A stretch of DNA of 42,792 nt from Magnetococcales bacterium (GTDB taxonomy: Bacteria > Pseudomonadota > Magnetococcia > Magnetococcales > JADFYX01). The stretch is from NCBI GenBank assembly GCA_015232405.1, contig JADFZS010000039.1, forward strand, positions 1 to 42,792, written 5' to 3'. Below the pieces are notes generated by a model. The model searched no databases and was not told the DNA's origin. It worked only from the letters and a program-made list of their open reading frames with translations. A program made the translations under genes and the position numbers. Below are positions 32,164 through 40,410 of the stretch, piece by piece (within the stretch, counting starts at the first letter, position 1; each line of letters begins with the position of its first letter).

Positions 32164-33663
32164 TTAGAATTCTACCGATAACTTCATTGTTGCAGCATCC
32201 GCAGTCTTATCGGTAGCGGGGCTACCTGCAGTATTGCCTGCACCAGTATCAGATGTTGAATAGTCCTTATCATGGGTCCACTCAAAACCGACAGTGGTGT
32301 TCTCAAGCATGGCAATGGAGCCACCTAAAGCAAAACGGGATTTTGGTAGACCTAAAGCAACAGCTTGGCTGCTCCCTTGTATGTTAGCTGCAACTGTTGC
32401 TTCTCGATTGGCTACCTCAAATGTGTAACCAACCTCAAGCATCCAAGCCGATGGTTTTGCCCCTTTGCCATTCCAGGCCAATTCACTGTTTTGGAAGGTT
32501 CCAGCAGAGCCGAGATATTCGCCAATAATTGTCAACCCTTTTACAGCAACTATGCCGTTAAAGGTATAGCCACCAATTTTATCCCGGAGACCATTTGGAG
32601 AGGCCAATGCTTCGGTAATACCATCACTGTCAGCAATACTGTTGATATATCCTGCGCCCAGGCTAAAGCTAACATTCTCAGACTCCACACTATAGCTAAC
32701 AGATAAACCACCTTGATCAATGGTATCATTCTGCCCTGTCTCACTGGTGTCACCGTTAAATATATAAGCAGAGCCGGAGAAACCTTGTTTTTCGACCCCC
32801 GCTATAACCAAAACTTCACCGCCAGATTCTCCCAACGATAGTGTAAGAGGATCACTTAAAAGCTGGGTTTCAAAGCTACCAAAAGGTGCTCCAGCCAAGC
32901 CAGCGGTTACATAAAATGGAGTTCTATCACTGTTGGCTATGGTTACGGTTGCGGTATCAACATTTATGGGATCAGGATCTTCATATAAAAGGGCAAAATT
33001 GGTGCTTAACCAGTTGTTGATCTTGGTTTCAAATGTCAGCTCTAAAGTGGCAAGGGTCAGGTCATTTGACTCAGTATCGCTAAAATCCTTACCTTGGCTT
33101 AATTCAACTTCAACTGTGCCACCTATGCTGGCCCCTTCAGGTAAAAGGCTCTTGCTGCTTTCAAGCTTCTGGTTGACTTGATCAAGATCCTTTTTCGTCT
33201 TGTTAAGTGCATTTGCATTTTCGCTCTGCTGCATTTTAAGGGAGTCAACCTTGTTTTGGCTTTCAGTCTGCACTCCCTTTAATGCCTCAATCTCCTGCTG
33301 CTGCTTTTGTATGGCCTCCCACATTTGAGCGCGAGTCGGCAGATCTTCGTTTGCTGAAATGTGCACAGTACCAACACCGCTTATGCTGATACCTTCAGGT
33401 AGTACTCCAGCATTTTTATCAATCTTTAAACTTACCCCTTCAACCTCACCATTAGCCTGTTTAGCAGCCATTTGGTTGTTGTTCTGCATGGTTTTCAAGG
33501 TGTCCATCATCTCTTTTTGCTGTTTTTGGACAATGTTCCACATCTCAGCATTGCTTGGTGTCTCATCTGCTATAGCGGAGTTAGCAGCTGTTCCAAAAGC
33601 CAAGCAGCCAGCTAGTAGAGATAAAATCGCAACTTTATTATTAATCTGTTTTATTGTGGGCAT
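32164..33663 (-). CDS. Outer-membrane porin, LbtU family type, with N-terminal coiled coil
   Basis: This 499-residue protein has a signal peptide (cleavage near ANSAIA-DE) and a coiled-coil stalk. The beta-barrel starts at LPEGASIGGTVEVEL and has the LbtU-type landmarks ATLELTFETKINNWLS, GAPFGSFETQLLSDPLTL, YIFNGDTSE and terminal SVEF, with a C-terminal Phe for BAM recognition. The N-terminal part is duplicated: a W-x3-QKQQ segment and LPEG-x-SI-x-G occur twice (about 38-100 and 112-182). LbtU imports a siderophore in Legionella, but substrates of the wider family are mostly unknown. It is followed by a hybrid kinase only 8 bases on. AAGGAT precedes the ATG. Confidence 0.82.
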   Translation of the reverse strand: MPTIKQINNKVAILSLLAGCLAFGTAANSAIADETPSNAEMWNIVQKQQKEMMDTLKTMQNNNQMAAKQANGEVEGVSLKIDKNAGVLPEGISISGVGTVHISANEDLPTRAQMWEAIQKQQQEIEALKGVQTESQNKVDSLKMQQSENANALNKTKKDLDQVNQKLESSKSLLPEGASIGGTVEVELSQGKDFSDTESNDLTLATLELTFETKINNWLSTNFALLYEDPDPINVDTATVTIANSDRTPFYVTAGLAGAPFGSFETQLLSDPLTLSLGESGGEVLVIAGVEKQGFSGSAYIFNGDTSETGQNDTIDQGGLSVSYSVESENVSFSLGAGYINSIADSDGITEALASPNGLRDKIGGYTFNGIVAVKGLTIIGEYLGSAGTFQNSELAWNGKGAKPSAWMLEVGYTFEVANREATVAANIQGSSQAVALGLPKSRFALGGSIAMLENTTVGFEWTHDKDYSTSDTGAGNTAGSPATDKTADAATMKLSVEF

Positions 33664-33709
33664 TATAAAAATATCCTTGAATGGTTACCGATTAATTCAT
33701 GACAGCAAA

Positions 33710-36682
33710 TTAACTGTTGACTTCTGGATCTTGATACATTTTATCAAGAAGTTCAAACAGCTCTTTACGTATAATATTAAAATCATCCATATGGGCTATA
33801 GCTTCATCGGTGTTACCGTCTGCGACATACTGCACAACTCCACGGGCGCACTCATGTACCTGGAGGTGGACTTTGCCAACCTCTTGGAAAATTGGAATAT
33901 CGCCAAATTTACTTTCACCTTCGCTATAGTACCATTTGCCAAAGTCGCACTCATGTCCACTCGCCACCTGTTTGGGGTCCATCTGGCTGCGACCCCTGAT
34001 GACATGTTCCAATTTACCAAGCCAGCTAAGATGGGCTTTTTTTACCATCTCTATATCAAAAGGTGGAGGGGCAATGGTGAGATGTTTGGTTGACTCTGAC
34101 AAGAAACCGTTAACCTCATCAATCACATCGGTCAATGTGCTGAACTGGTTGGTTGAACCTTCAAGGTTGTTGATCTGTTTAACAACATGATCACCCACAT
34201 TGCGCACTTCAACAGAGGCATCAAATATCTCCTCAGCGGCCTGCCACACCTCATCTGCAAGACTTTTTGCAAATCCACTGGATTTTGATACTTCACTAGC
34301 AGCATTGGCACCTTCAACGGCAGAACGGGCGATTTCATCATTTTCAGCAGCCACCTCTGCTGCGGCTTTGGCAACTTCGTTTGTGGCTGTCTGTAGCTCA
34401 TTTACATTTCGTGTTACAGTCTCAGTTGCCTGTGAAACATTGTTCATGGAGGATGAGATCTCACCTGTTGTATTGTTCTGATCATCAACTGCTTGGGTTA
34501 TCTCCTGGGTATCAGTATTAATTTTGTTGATACCCGATGTTATATCATTCACTGCGGTGCTTACATCTTGGGTCTGGCTTTGGATTTTACCCACATTTTC
34601 AGAGATCATCTGGGTTGCCTCTCCGGTTTGTCGAGCCAACTCTTTAACCTCATTGGCAACAACAGCAAACCCTTTACCAGCCTCTCCAGCACCTGCTGCC
34701 TCAATGGAGGCGTTTAACGCCAACATGTTGGTCTGCTCAGCAATATCATTGATAACACCGATAACCTTGCCGATCTCCTGGGCCGAAGCGGCGAGACCAT
34801 TGACTGTTTCCAGGCTACCTTGAGCATGTTTCTCAACCCGGTTTGTCTCTTCAGACATAGCTTGGCAGCGTGTTCGGACATCTTCCAAACTTGTTGTCAT
34901 CTCTTTTATGGCTCCAGCAACCACAGTTACTGAGTCGTTTACCTGACCAAGACTACTGGAAACACTCTCAACATTTGCACTCATCTCCTCCGCAGCAGCA
35001 GCCATGGTTCCAACATTTTGACTTGCCGAAGAAGCCCCTGAGGCGATGGTGCTGATGTTGGAAGATAGCTCTTCTGATGCCGCTGCAACGGTATTGATCT
35101 GTTCGCCAGCATCGCCGAGTAATTTTTTCTGTTTGGTGGTTGTTTCGTCCAATGAAGCGTTTTGTACCATGATCTGCTCAGTACCATCATTGACTTCACT
35201 TGTGTCACTGAGAAGGAGGTCTCTTACCGCGCGCTCTTCAGAAATAACTGCCGAGAGAGAGAGGGATTGCAACATAACATTTCTTACCAACTCCTCAAGG
35301 CTTTGCTTCATCCTGAAGACTCTACCAAGAAGTCCGGTTTCATCACCTGTAGCCCTGATTGTCAAATCACCTTCGGCTATCTGATCAACTATTTTGGCCA
35401 CCTCTTTGGGATCGCCACCTAGCTGTCTGAGGATGCTTAACACAACCAGCCAAGCAACCAGTAAACCAAACAGAGCGGCAGCGACTCCTAGTATTCTAGC
35501 CATTGTGACCTGCTCTTGGATCTCTTTTTCCAGCTCTCCCTCCTGGGCGCGTCTTAGGCTGTTAGCTTTTTCTTGAACCTCATCAACAAGTGGTTCTATA
35601 GCGTGAACTGCATCTCGCATAACTGCGACAAGATTTTTGATTTTTTTATTCTCTTCTACCAATACCAAAAATGCTTTTTCATAAGTTTTTGATATTGTTT
35701 GCACCTGCTGTTTCAAACTGCCATCTAGGGATGACTTGTTAACTGCAAGGCGGATCTCTGCCAGACGTTTTTGTGCGTTAACCACATATTTCCCACTGCC
35801 ACGGGCAAGATAATCCTTCTCATAACGTCGTAGCATTAAATAATCTACCCAGATATTAGGCACATTGTGGGATGTAATAAGGGAACCAACACCCTTGGCA
35901 GTTTTGCTCATGGCCTTGTATTTGGGATCGCTGGTTTCCAGTATTACCCCGTTTCGTCGTAGATCGGCATAGGTGGCTACCGCTTTTTTATATTCGGCAA
36001 GGGCAGAGGATATCTTTGCTTGAAAATCTTTAGGAAGATGTGAGTCTGCCATATGGGTTTTGAAGAGACTATAATCTTTACCCCATTTGGTCATATATTT
36101 TTCCAGACCACGAGCTACGAAATCTTTCTCCCGGCGACGCATCTGGAGAAAATCGATATAGAGTCTTTCGGTATCGAGTTTCTTTAAAATTACTTCCATG
36201 TTGTGGGCAGAGTTACGGAAATCTCCTTGTAAGCCCGATTTGTGGTCTAGCCCCTTGGTCTCCCAGCTTTTAACAAGTGCTTTAAAACTGTCGTGATAGC
36301 TGTTGATATATTTTTCCATCAACACAGCTGTATCAGCAAGCTCATTAGCACCGATCTCTTTAGCTGATTTTTCCAGCATTTGGCTCTGGGCAACAACACA
36401 ATCCACCTGTTTGGCGACTTTACCGGGATATTTTGACATACGACGCATCAAAAAATCTTTTTCTGAGCGTCTAGCTTGTAACATGCAACGACTTGCAGTA
36501 CCTGCTGCTTGACTTATTTCACGGAAACCATCCAGCTGGGTAAGGGTAGCTTTCTGCTGTTTTAGACTGTATTCCACTGTGTTTTCATAAATAGTGCCCA
36601 CAACTATAAGAGATAAAATAAGTACACCGACCACGAAGGCCAGCTTTACCATGAGGTTTTGATTTTCGAACCAGTCTTTCAT
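33710..36682 (-). CDS. Methyl-accepting chemotaxis protein with helical sensor and C-terminal CZB domain
   Basis: This 990-residue receptor has TM1 at about 10-32, a periplasmic all-helical sensor, TM2 at about 396-419 and HAMP to about 475. The signalling hairpin tip is [36 protein letters not shown]. It ends in a CZB domain (HLSWLGKL...[13 protein letters not shown]...HLQVHE) with zinc-type His/Cys ligands, known in other bacteria to sense zinc or hypochlorite. The sensor contains three copies of an RRxEKDF-x-R-x4-KY motif (66-85, 177-196, 280-299), one more than a standard bimodular HBM domain. AGGAGAG precedes the ATG. It sits downstream of che genes and PilZ. Confidence 0.92.
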   Translation of the reverse strand: MKDWFENQNLMVKLAFVVGVLILSLIVVGTIYENTVEYSLKQQKATLTQLDGFREISQAAGTASRCMLQARRSEKDFLMRRMSKYPGKVAKQVDCVVAQSQMLEKSAKEIGANELADTAVLMEKYINSYHDSFKALVKSWETKGLDHKSGLQGDFRNSAHNMEVILKKLDTERLYIDFLQMRRREKDFVARGLEKYMTKWGKDYSLFKTHMADSHLPKDFQAKISSALAEYKKAVATYADLRRNGVILETSDPKYKAMSKTAKGVGSLITSHNVPNIWVDYLMLRRYEKDYLARGSGKYVVNAQKRLAEIRLAVNKSSLDGSLKQQVQTISKTYEKAFLVLVEENKKIKNLVAVMRDAVHAIEPLVDEVQEKANSLRRAQEGELEKEIQEQVTMARILGVAAALFGLLVAWLVVLSILRQLGGDPKEVAKIVDQIAEGDLTIRATGDETGLLGRVFRMKQSLEELVRNVMLQSLSLSAVISEERAVRDLLLSDTSEVNDGTEQIMVQNASLDETTTKQKKLLGDAGEQINTVAAASEELSSNISTIASGASSASQNVGTMAAAAEEMSANVESVSSSLGQVNDSVTVVAGAIKEMTTSLEDVRTRCQAMSEETNRVEKHAQGSLETVNGLAASAQEIGKVIGVINDIAEQTNMLALNASIEAAGAGEAGKGFAVVANEVKELARQTGEATQMISENVGKIQSQTQDVSTAVNDITSGINKINTDTQEITQAVDDQNNTTGEISSSMNNVSQATETVTRNVNELQTATNEVAKAAAEVAAENDEIARSAVEGANAASEVSKSSGFAKSLADEVWQAAEEIFDASVEVRNVGDHVVKQINNLEGSTNQFSTLTDVIDEVNGFLSESTKHLTIAPPPFDIEMVKKAHLSWLGKLEHVIRGRSQMDPKQVASGHECDFGKWYYSEGESKFGDIPIFQEVGKVHLQVHECARGVVQYVADGNTDEAIAHMDDFNIIRKELFELLDKMYQDPEVNS

Positions 36683-36776
36683 GTTGCAACTCTCCTAATT
36701 AGTTGTGGTCGCCTCTTATCTTTCAACAGTTTTTTTATTGTTGTATCAGGATTTAAGAACTAAACAAAATTGTAGA

Positions 36777-37157
36777 TTATAAAGAGGAGAAAAATTCATC
36801 ATCAATTACTTCAGCATCACCCATGTTGAGTGCCACCAACTGCCGAAGGTGGGTGAAACTTTCCACATCCATTTCAAGGAACTTGATTGCAGCACCACGC
36901 TCTTTGATAACATTGGTAACTTCACCTTGAATGGTTAGCTCAACATCCCCAATGATCAAGTTGCCTGAAAGCACAGTGCCTTTGGTGGGAAGTACCTCAC
37001 CGTGAAAAAGCATACCCTTCAAGCTGATATCATTAAATGACCCTGGGTATGATTGATTATCCTCTGAGGTGAGGGTAATTTTGTGGCGATATTGTACTCG
37101 GGAAAAAAGCCGACGATTCTGTTCTTCGTTCATTGGTTGATCTTCGTTACTGCTCAT
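36777..37157 (-). CDS. PilZ domain protein
   Basis: The 126 residues form one PilZ domain: the c-di-GMP-binding RxxxR is RRLFSRVQYR, with NDISLKGM for the D/NxSxxG site and GAAIKFLEMD near the end. Both binding motifs are intact. Such proteins couple c-di-GMP to flagellar or chemotaxis output. AGGAG precedes the ATG by 7 bases. It lies between cheY and the chemoreceptor gene in the leftward che run. Short acidic tails flank the domain. Confidence 0.92.
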   Translation of the reverse strand: MSSNEDQPMNEEQNRRLFSRVQYRHKITLTSEDNQSYPGSFNDISLKGMLFHGEVLPTKGTVLSGNLIIGDVELTIQGEVTNVIKERGAAIKFLEMDVESFTHLRQLVALNMGDAEVIDDEFFSSL

Positions 37158-37236
37158 TATACTGTCTCCTAATAGACAATTTTATTTTAAAATGAGATAA
37201 ATTATTGTTTTAACTGTCTATGTAAATTTTTTAGTT

Positions 37237-37629
37237 TTACTGTTCTAAGTTATCAAAACTGCCTTGTCCCAAAGCTTCTAGTATGGTTGTTGCCAGTTTT
37301 TGTTGAGAAAATGGTTTGGTTACATAGTGAATTGCTCCTGCTTGTATGGCACGAACAATATAGCTTTTTTCCCCCTCCGTAGTTACCATCATTACCGGAA
37401 TATGTTTCCATTCAGGGCTGGCTTTAACACGCTGTAGCACCTCCAAGCCATTCATACCGGGCATATTCCAATCCAATAGTATAAGGTCAATTTCCCCAGA
37501 GTTGGATTGCAATACCTTCAAAGCAGCTTCACCATGCTCAGCCTCCATAACCGAATATCCGAGAGTGGTGCCGATATCGCTGATAATGCGCCTCATGGTT
37601 CTTGAGTCATCAACAGTCAATAGTTTCAT
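37237..37629 (-). CDS. cheY: Chemotaxis response regulator CheY
   Basis: This 130-residue single receiver carries phosphate from CheA to the flagellar motor or another target. Conserved: acidic pair VDDSR, phosphoacceptor Asp53 in LILLDWNMPGMNG, switch Thr in MMVTTEGEKS, and Lys in YVTKPFSQQ. The VTTEGEKS segment is typical of motile-type CheY proteins. It lies downstream of cheR and upstream of pilZ on the same strand. AAGAG lies 7 bases before the ATG. Confidence 0.93.
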   Translation of the reverse strand: MKLLTVDDSRTMRRIISDIGTTLGYSVMEAEHGEAALKVLQSNSGEIDLILLDWNMPGMNGLEVLQRVKASPEWKHIPVMMVTTEGEKSYIVRAIQAGAIHYVTKPFSQQKLATTILEALGQGSFDNLEQ

Positions 37630-37674
37630 ATTATATCTCTTATCACTTGGTACATTTACCCTTATTTATTATTG

Positions 37675-38502
37675 TTATTTGGGTTTAAAAAAAGCTGCAC
37701 CATTCATTAAAATTTGATCAAACTGGGTAGTGTGGCTTCTTGGTGATTCAGTTGAACCAATAGCCAGATGACCGTCTTTTTCCAACACGCTATGAATATT
37801 GCTATAGATATTCCGTATCATATCATCAGAGAAATATATCAAAACGTTACGGCAGAGGATAAGATCAAATTTGCCCAACCTAAAATAGGAATCTTTTAAG
37901 TTGAACTGTTTAAAATCAACCATCCTCATTATTTTTGCATCAATTTGATAGGTGTTATCCTTTTCAACAAAATATTTGGTCAAAAACTCCTTACGCATCC
38001 CCCTTGTTATAGCTAGCTGGCTGTATTGACCTTTACTGGCCATTGCTATGGCTGAAGGTGATATATCACTGGCAAAAATTTTAAATTTGCCCACCTGAGC
38101 CGAAGCCCCTTTTATACGGGCTATATTATCAATCAACATAGCTACCGAATAGGCTTCCTGTCCAGTTGAGCTAGCCATAGACCATATGTTGATTCTACTT
38201 TTTGTCCGTGCCTTTTCCAACAACATCGGAATAATAGAGTCTGCCATTGCAGAAAAAAAAGAGTTATCTCTAAACCACAGTGTTTCATTGGTTGTAAGTG
38301 AGTCAATGACCTCAGAGCGCAAGTTACCGACACCTTGTTGAAGTTTTTTATGCAACTCAAGAAAAGTCTCACATCCATTGCGGCGCATCAGTCCTCCTAG
38401 TCTGCTTTCAAGAAGATACTCTTTTCCAGCTGTTAGACAGATACCACTGTGTTCTTTTACAAACGCGCTTATCAGTTGAAATTCATTGGCAGTAATGGCC
38501 AT
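37675..38502 (-). CDS. cheR: Chemoreceptor glutamate methyltransferase CheR
   Basis: CheR methylates receptor glutamates with SAM for adaptation. The 275 residues contain an N-terminal helical domain (ISAFVKEHSGICLTAGKEYL), TTNETLWFRD at the active-site entrance, SAM motif I WSMASSTGQEAYSVAM (usually STGEEPYS), IFASDIS, and LILCRNVLIYFSDD. No C-terminal pentapeptide-binding beta insert is obvious. It lies 47 bases after cheB and 45 before cheY. Complete. Confidence 0.94.
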   Translation of the reverse strand: MAITANEFQLISAFVKEHSGICLTAGKEYLLESRLGGLMRRNGCETFLELHKKLQQGVGNLRSEVIDSLTTNETLWFRDNSFFSAMADSIIPMLLEKARTKSRINIWSMASSTGQEAYSVAMLIDNIARIKGASAQVGKFKIFASDISPSAIAMASKGQYSQLAITRGMRKEFLTKYFVEKDNTYQIDAKIMRMVDFKQFNLKDSYFRLGKFDLILCRNVLIYFSDDMIRNIYSNIHSVLEKDGHLAIGSTESPRSHTTQFDQILMNGAAFFKPK

Positions 38503-38549
38503 ACTCTACTAATCCTATCTTTTCTTTTCTGTTCGCTGTTATTATTTTT

Positions 38550-39686
38550 TTAACTACAGATGTTCTTGATTCTACCACCAATAGCATTTAGCGTTTTTGA
38601 TTCGTCGGACAGACCCATCTCATCAGTCGCCCTTGGCATACCGTAAACAACACACGATGCCTGATCTTGGGTAATGCAATAAACTTTATCATTATATTTT
38701 TTAAGTGCTTGTACTCCATCTGCACCATCTTTACCCATACCAGTTAGAATCACCGATAATACAGGACCAGTAAAGGTTGACGCAACCGACTGAAAAAGAA
38801 CATCTACTGAAGGTCGACATCCCTGCACCTTTTCAGTATTGGTTAGTTGGGTTTTCAAGCCACCGTTACCATGTTTTTTTACAGTTAAGTGTACACCACC
38901 AGGGGCAATCAGTATATCATTGGGTTTTACTATATAGTTATCTTCAGCAACTGTGACAGTCCGTCCGGTGGCTTTGGTAATCTGAGTTGCCAGGGAATTG
39001 ACAAAAAGTGGTGGCATATGCTGCACAATCATAATTGGAATATCCAATTCGCTACCAATATCAACAAGTACCTTGTTTAGAGCCACCGGGCCACCAGTTG
39101 AGGAGCCGATAAGTACCAGTTTTGGGTTTAAGCTACTGGCTGAAACTTTGTTTTTTGGTTGAACTGCAGCTTTTGCTGCTGGTATGGGTTTGGCTGCTAC
39201 TGGTTTTTGAACTGGAGTTCTGCTAACACGGCTTGGAGCTGGGCTCCTACTTATTTTTTTCTCCCTAATTATCTGAAATATAGGGCTTAATGCCTCTTGC
39301 AGAGCTTTTTTGGATAGATCAACATTTTTCTCAAGGGGTTTTGTGACAAACTCCATCGCCCCTACCTGTAGACACTCCATAACAATGGTAGCACTTGTGC
39401 GCGATGTGGCACTAACCATTATCACTACCATTTTTGGGTAGAGTCTTCTCATGCTTCGGAGTGCTGTAAGGCCATCCATAACTGGCATTTCAACATCAAG
39501 GAGCACCACATCAATAGGTACTTTAGAGTTTGCAAGTTTATCTAATGCAATCTGACCATTTGCGGCAAATTCTGGTACCTCAATATTGGGGATGGCCGTT
39601 ACCGATTTTTTCATTATCATTCGGTAGAGCGTTGAGTCATCAACCACCATAACTTGTAGTGGTCTATCTTGGGATTTGTTGAGCAT
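38550..39686 (-). CDS. cheB: Chemotaxis protein-glutamate methylesterase CheB
   Basis: CheB removes receptor methyl groups when phosphorylated. It is 378 residues long. The receiver at 10-130 has Asp64 in VVLLDVEMPVMDG; an Ala/Pro/Lys-rich linker spans about 145-185. The esterase has catalytic Ser196 (IGSSTGGP), His223 (VQHMPP) and Asp in LTGMGKDGADG. The linker is longer than in enteric CheB. AAGGAT precedes the ATG. It lies 65 bases after cheW. Confidence 0.95.
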   Translation of the reverse strand: MLNKSQDRPLQVMVVDDSTLYRMIMKKSVTAIPNIEVPEFAANGQIALDKLANSKVPIDVVLLDVEMPVMDGLTALRSMRRLYPKMVVIMVSATSRTSATIVMECLQVGAMEFVTKPLEKNVDLSKKALQEALSPIFQIIREKKISRSPAPSRVSRTPVQKPVAAKPIPAAKAAVQPKNKVSASSLNPKLVLIGSSTGGPVALNKVLVDIGSELDIPIMIVQHMPPLFVNSLATQITKATGRTVTVAEDNYIVKPNDILIAPGGVHLTVKKHGNGGLKTQLTNTEKVQGCRPSVDVLFQSVASTFTGPVLSVILTGMGKDGADGVQALKKYNDKVYCITQDQASCVVYGMPRATDEMGLSDESKTLNAIGGRIKNICS

Positions 39687-39751
39687 GGTTATCCTTGGTC
39701 AAAATATTTTTATTAATGGCAACGAAAGCCACAGATTATGTTTGGTTGAGG

Positions 39752-40258
39752 TTAATCATTGTTCTCATTTGTATCAATTCCAAAGATACTTGCCATATTC
39801 AACAGTACCAATAGATTTTCTTTAAACTCCACCACGCCCTCAACAAAATCGGCAGAAATACCTTTGAGGTTGGCAGGGGCTGGCATTATCTCTTCTCTGG
39901 AGAGTTCGTGAACATCACCCAACTGATCAACCATCATACCAACAGGGTCTTCCCATTGGCATTTGTCTGCCGATGCTTTGTTTAAACGTAAAACCTCATC
40001 ATGGGTTTTTAAAATTACGTTAAATGGTCTTATGGGCTGCCCATCTTGTCCTTTAATGACATTGTCAGCATCGTCCCAACCCAAGCGTTGCTTCAGGTCA
40101 TACAGGGTGATGATTTTACCACGAATGTTCAGCATACCCCGAATGAATGGAGGTGCGCCAGGAATTGGGGTAACAACCTTGGAGCGGTTGATCTCTCGTA
40201 TGAGTATAATATCGATTCCCAAATGGAAATCACCTAGAATAAAAGTACTAACAAGCAT
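39752..40258 (-). CDS. cheW: Chemotaxis adaptor CheW
   Basis: CheW bridges chemoreceptors to CheA. The 168 residues form one CheW domain: FHLGIDIILIREI, the highly conserved IPGAPPFIRGMLNIRGKIITLYDL, MMVDQLGDVHEL, and FVEGVVEF near the end. A ~25-residue loop in the middle (around DDADNVIKGQDGQPIRPFN) is longer than in the enteric protein. Start ATG 40258 has GAGAG 10 bases upstream; an overlapping ATG is out of frame. It lies 152 bases after cheA. Confidence 0.93.
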   Translation of the reverse strand: MLVSTFILGDFHLGIDIILIREINRSKVVTPIPGAPPFIRGMLNIRGKIITLYDLKQRLGWDDADNVIKGQDGQPIRPFNVILKTHDEVLRLNKASADKCQWEDPVGMMVDQLGDVHELSREEIMPAPANLKGISADFVEGVVEFKENLLVLLNMASIFGIDTNENND

Positions 40259-40410
40259 TGGCAGTTTTCTCTCATTTCAAGTTGACGGTTATTACCGTCA
40301 GGTTAACCTGGTATCGGCAGGGGCAGTATGTAAAGTTCTGCTCTATCTAGCGACCATAGGTTTAAAAGGGTGTCCCGTCTTGAAAAGTAAATGAGTCAAA
40401 AAAATCATAA

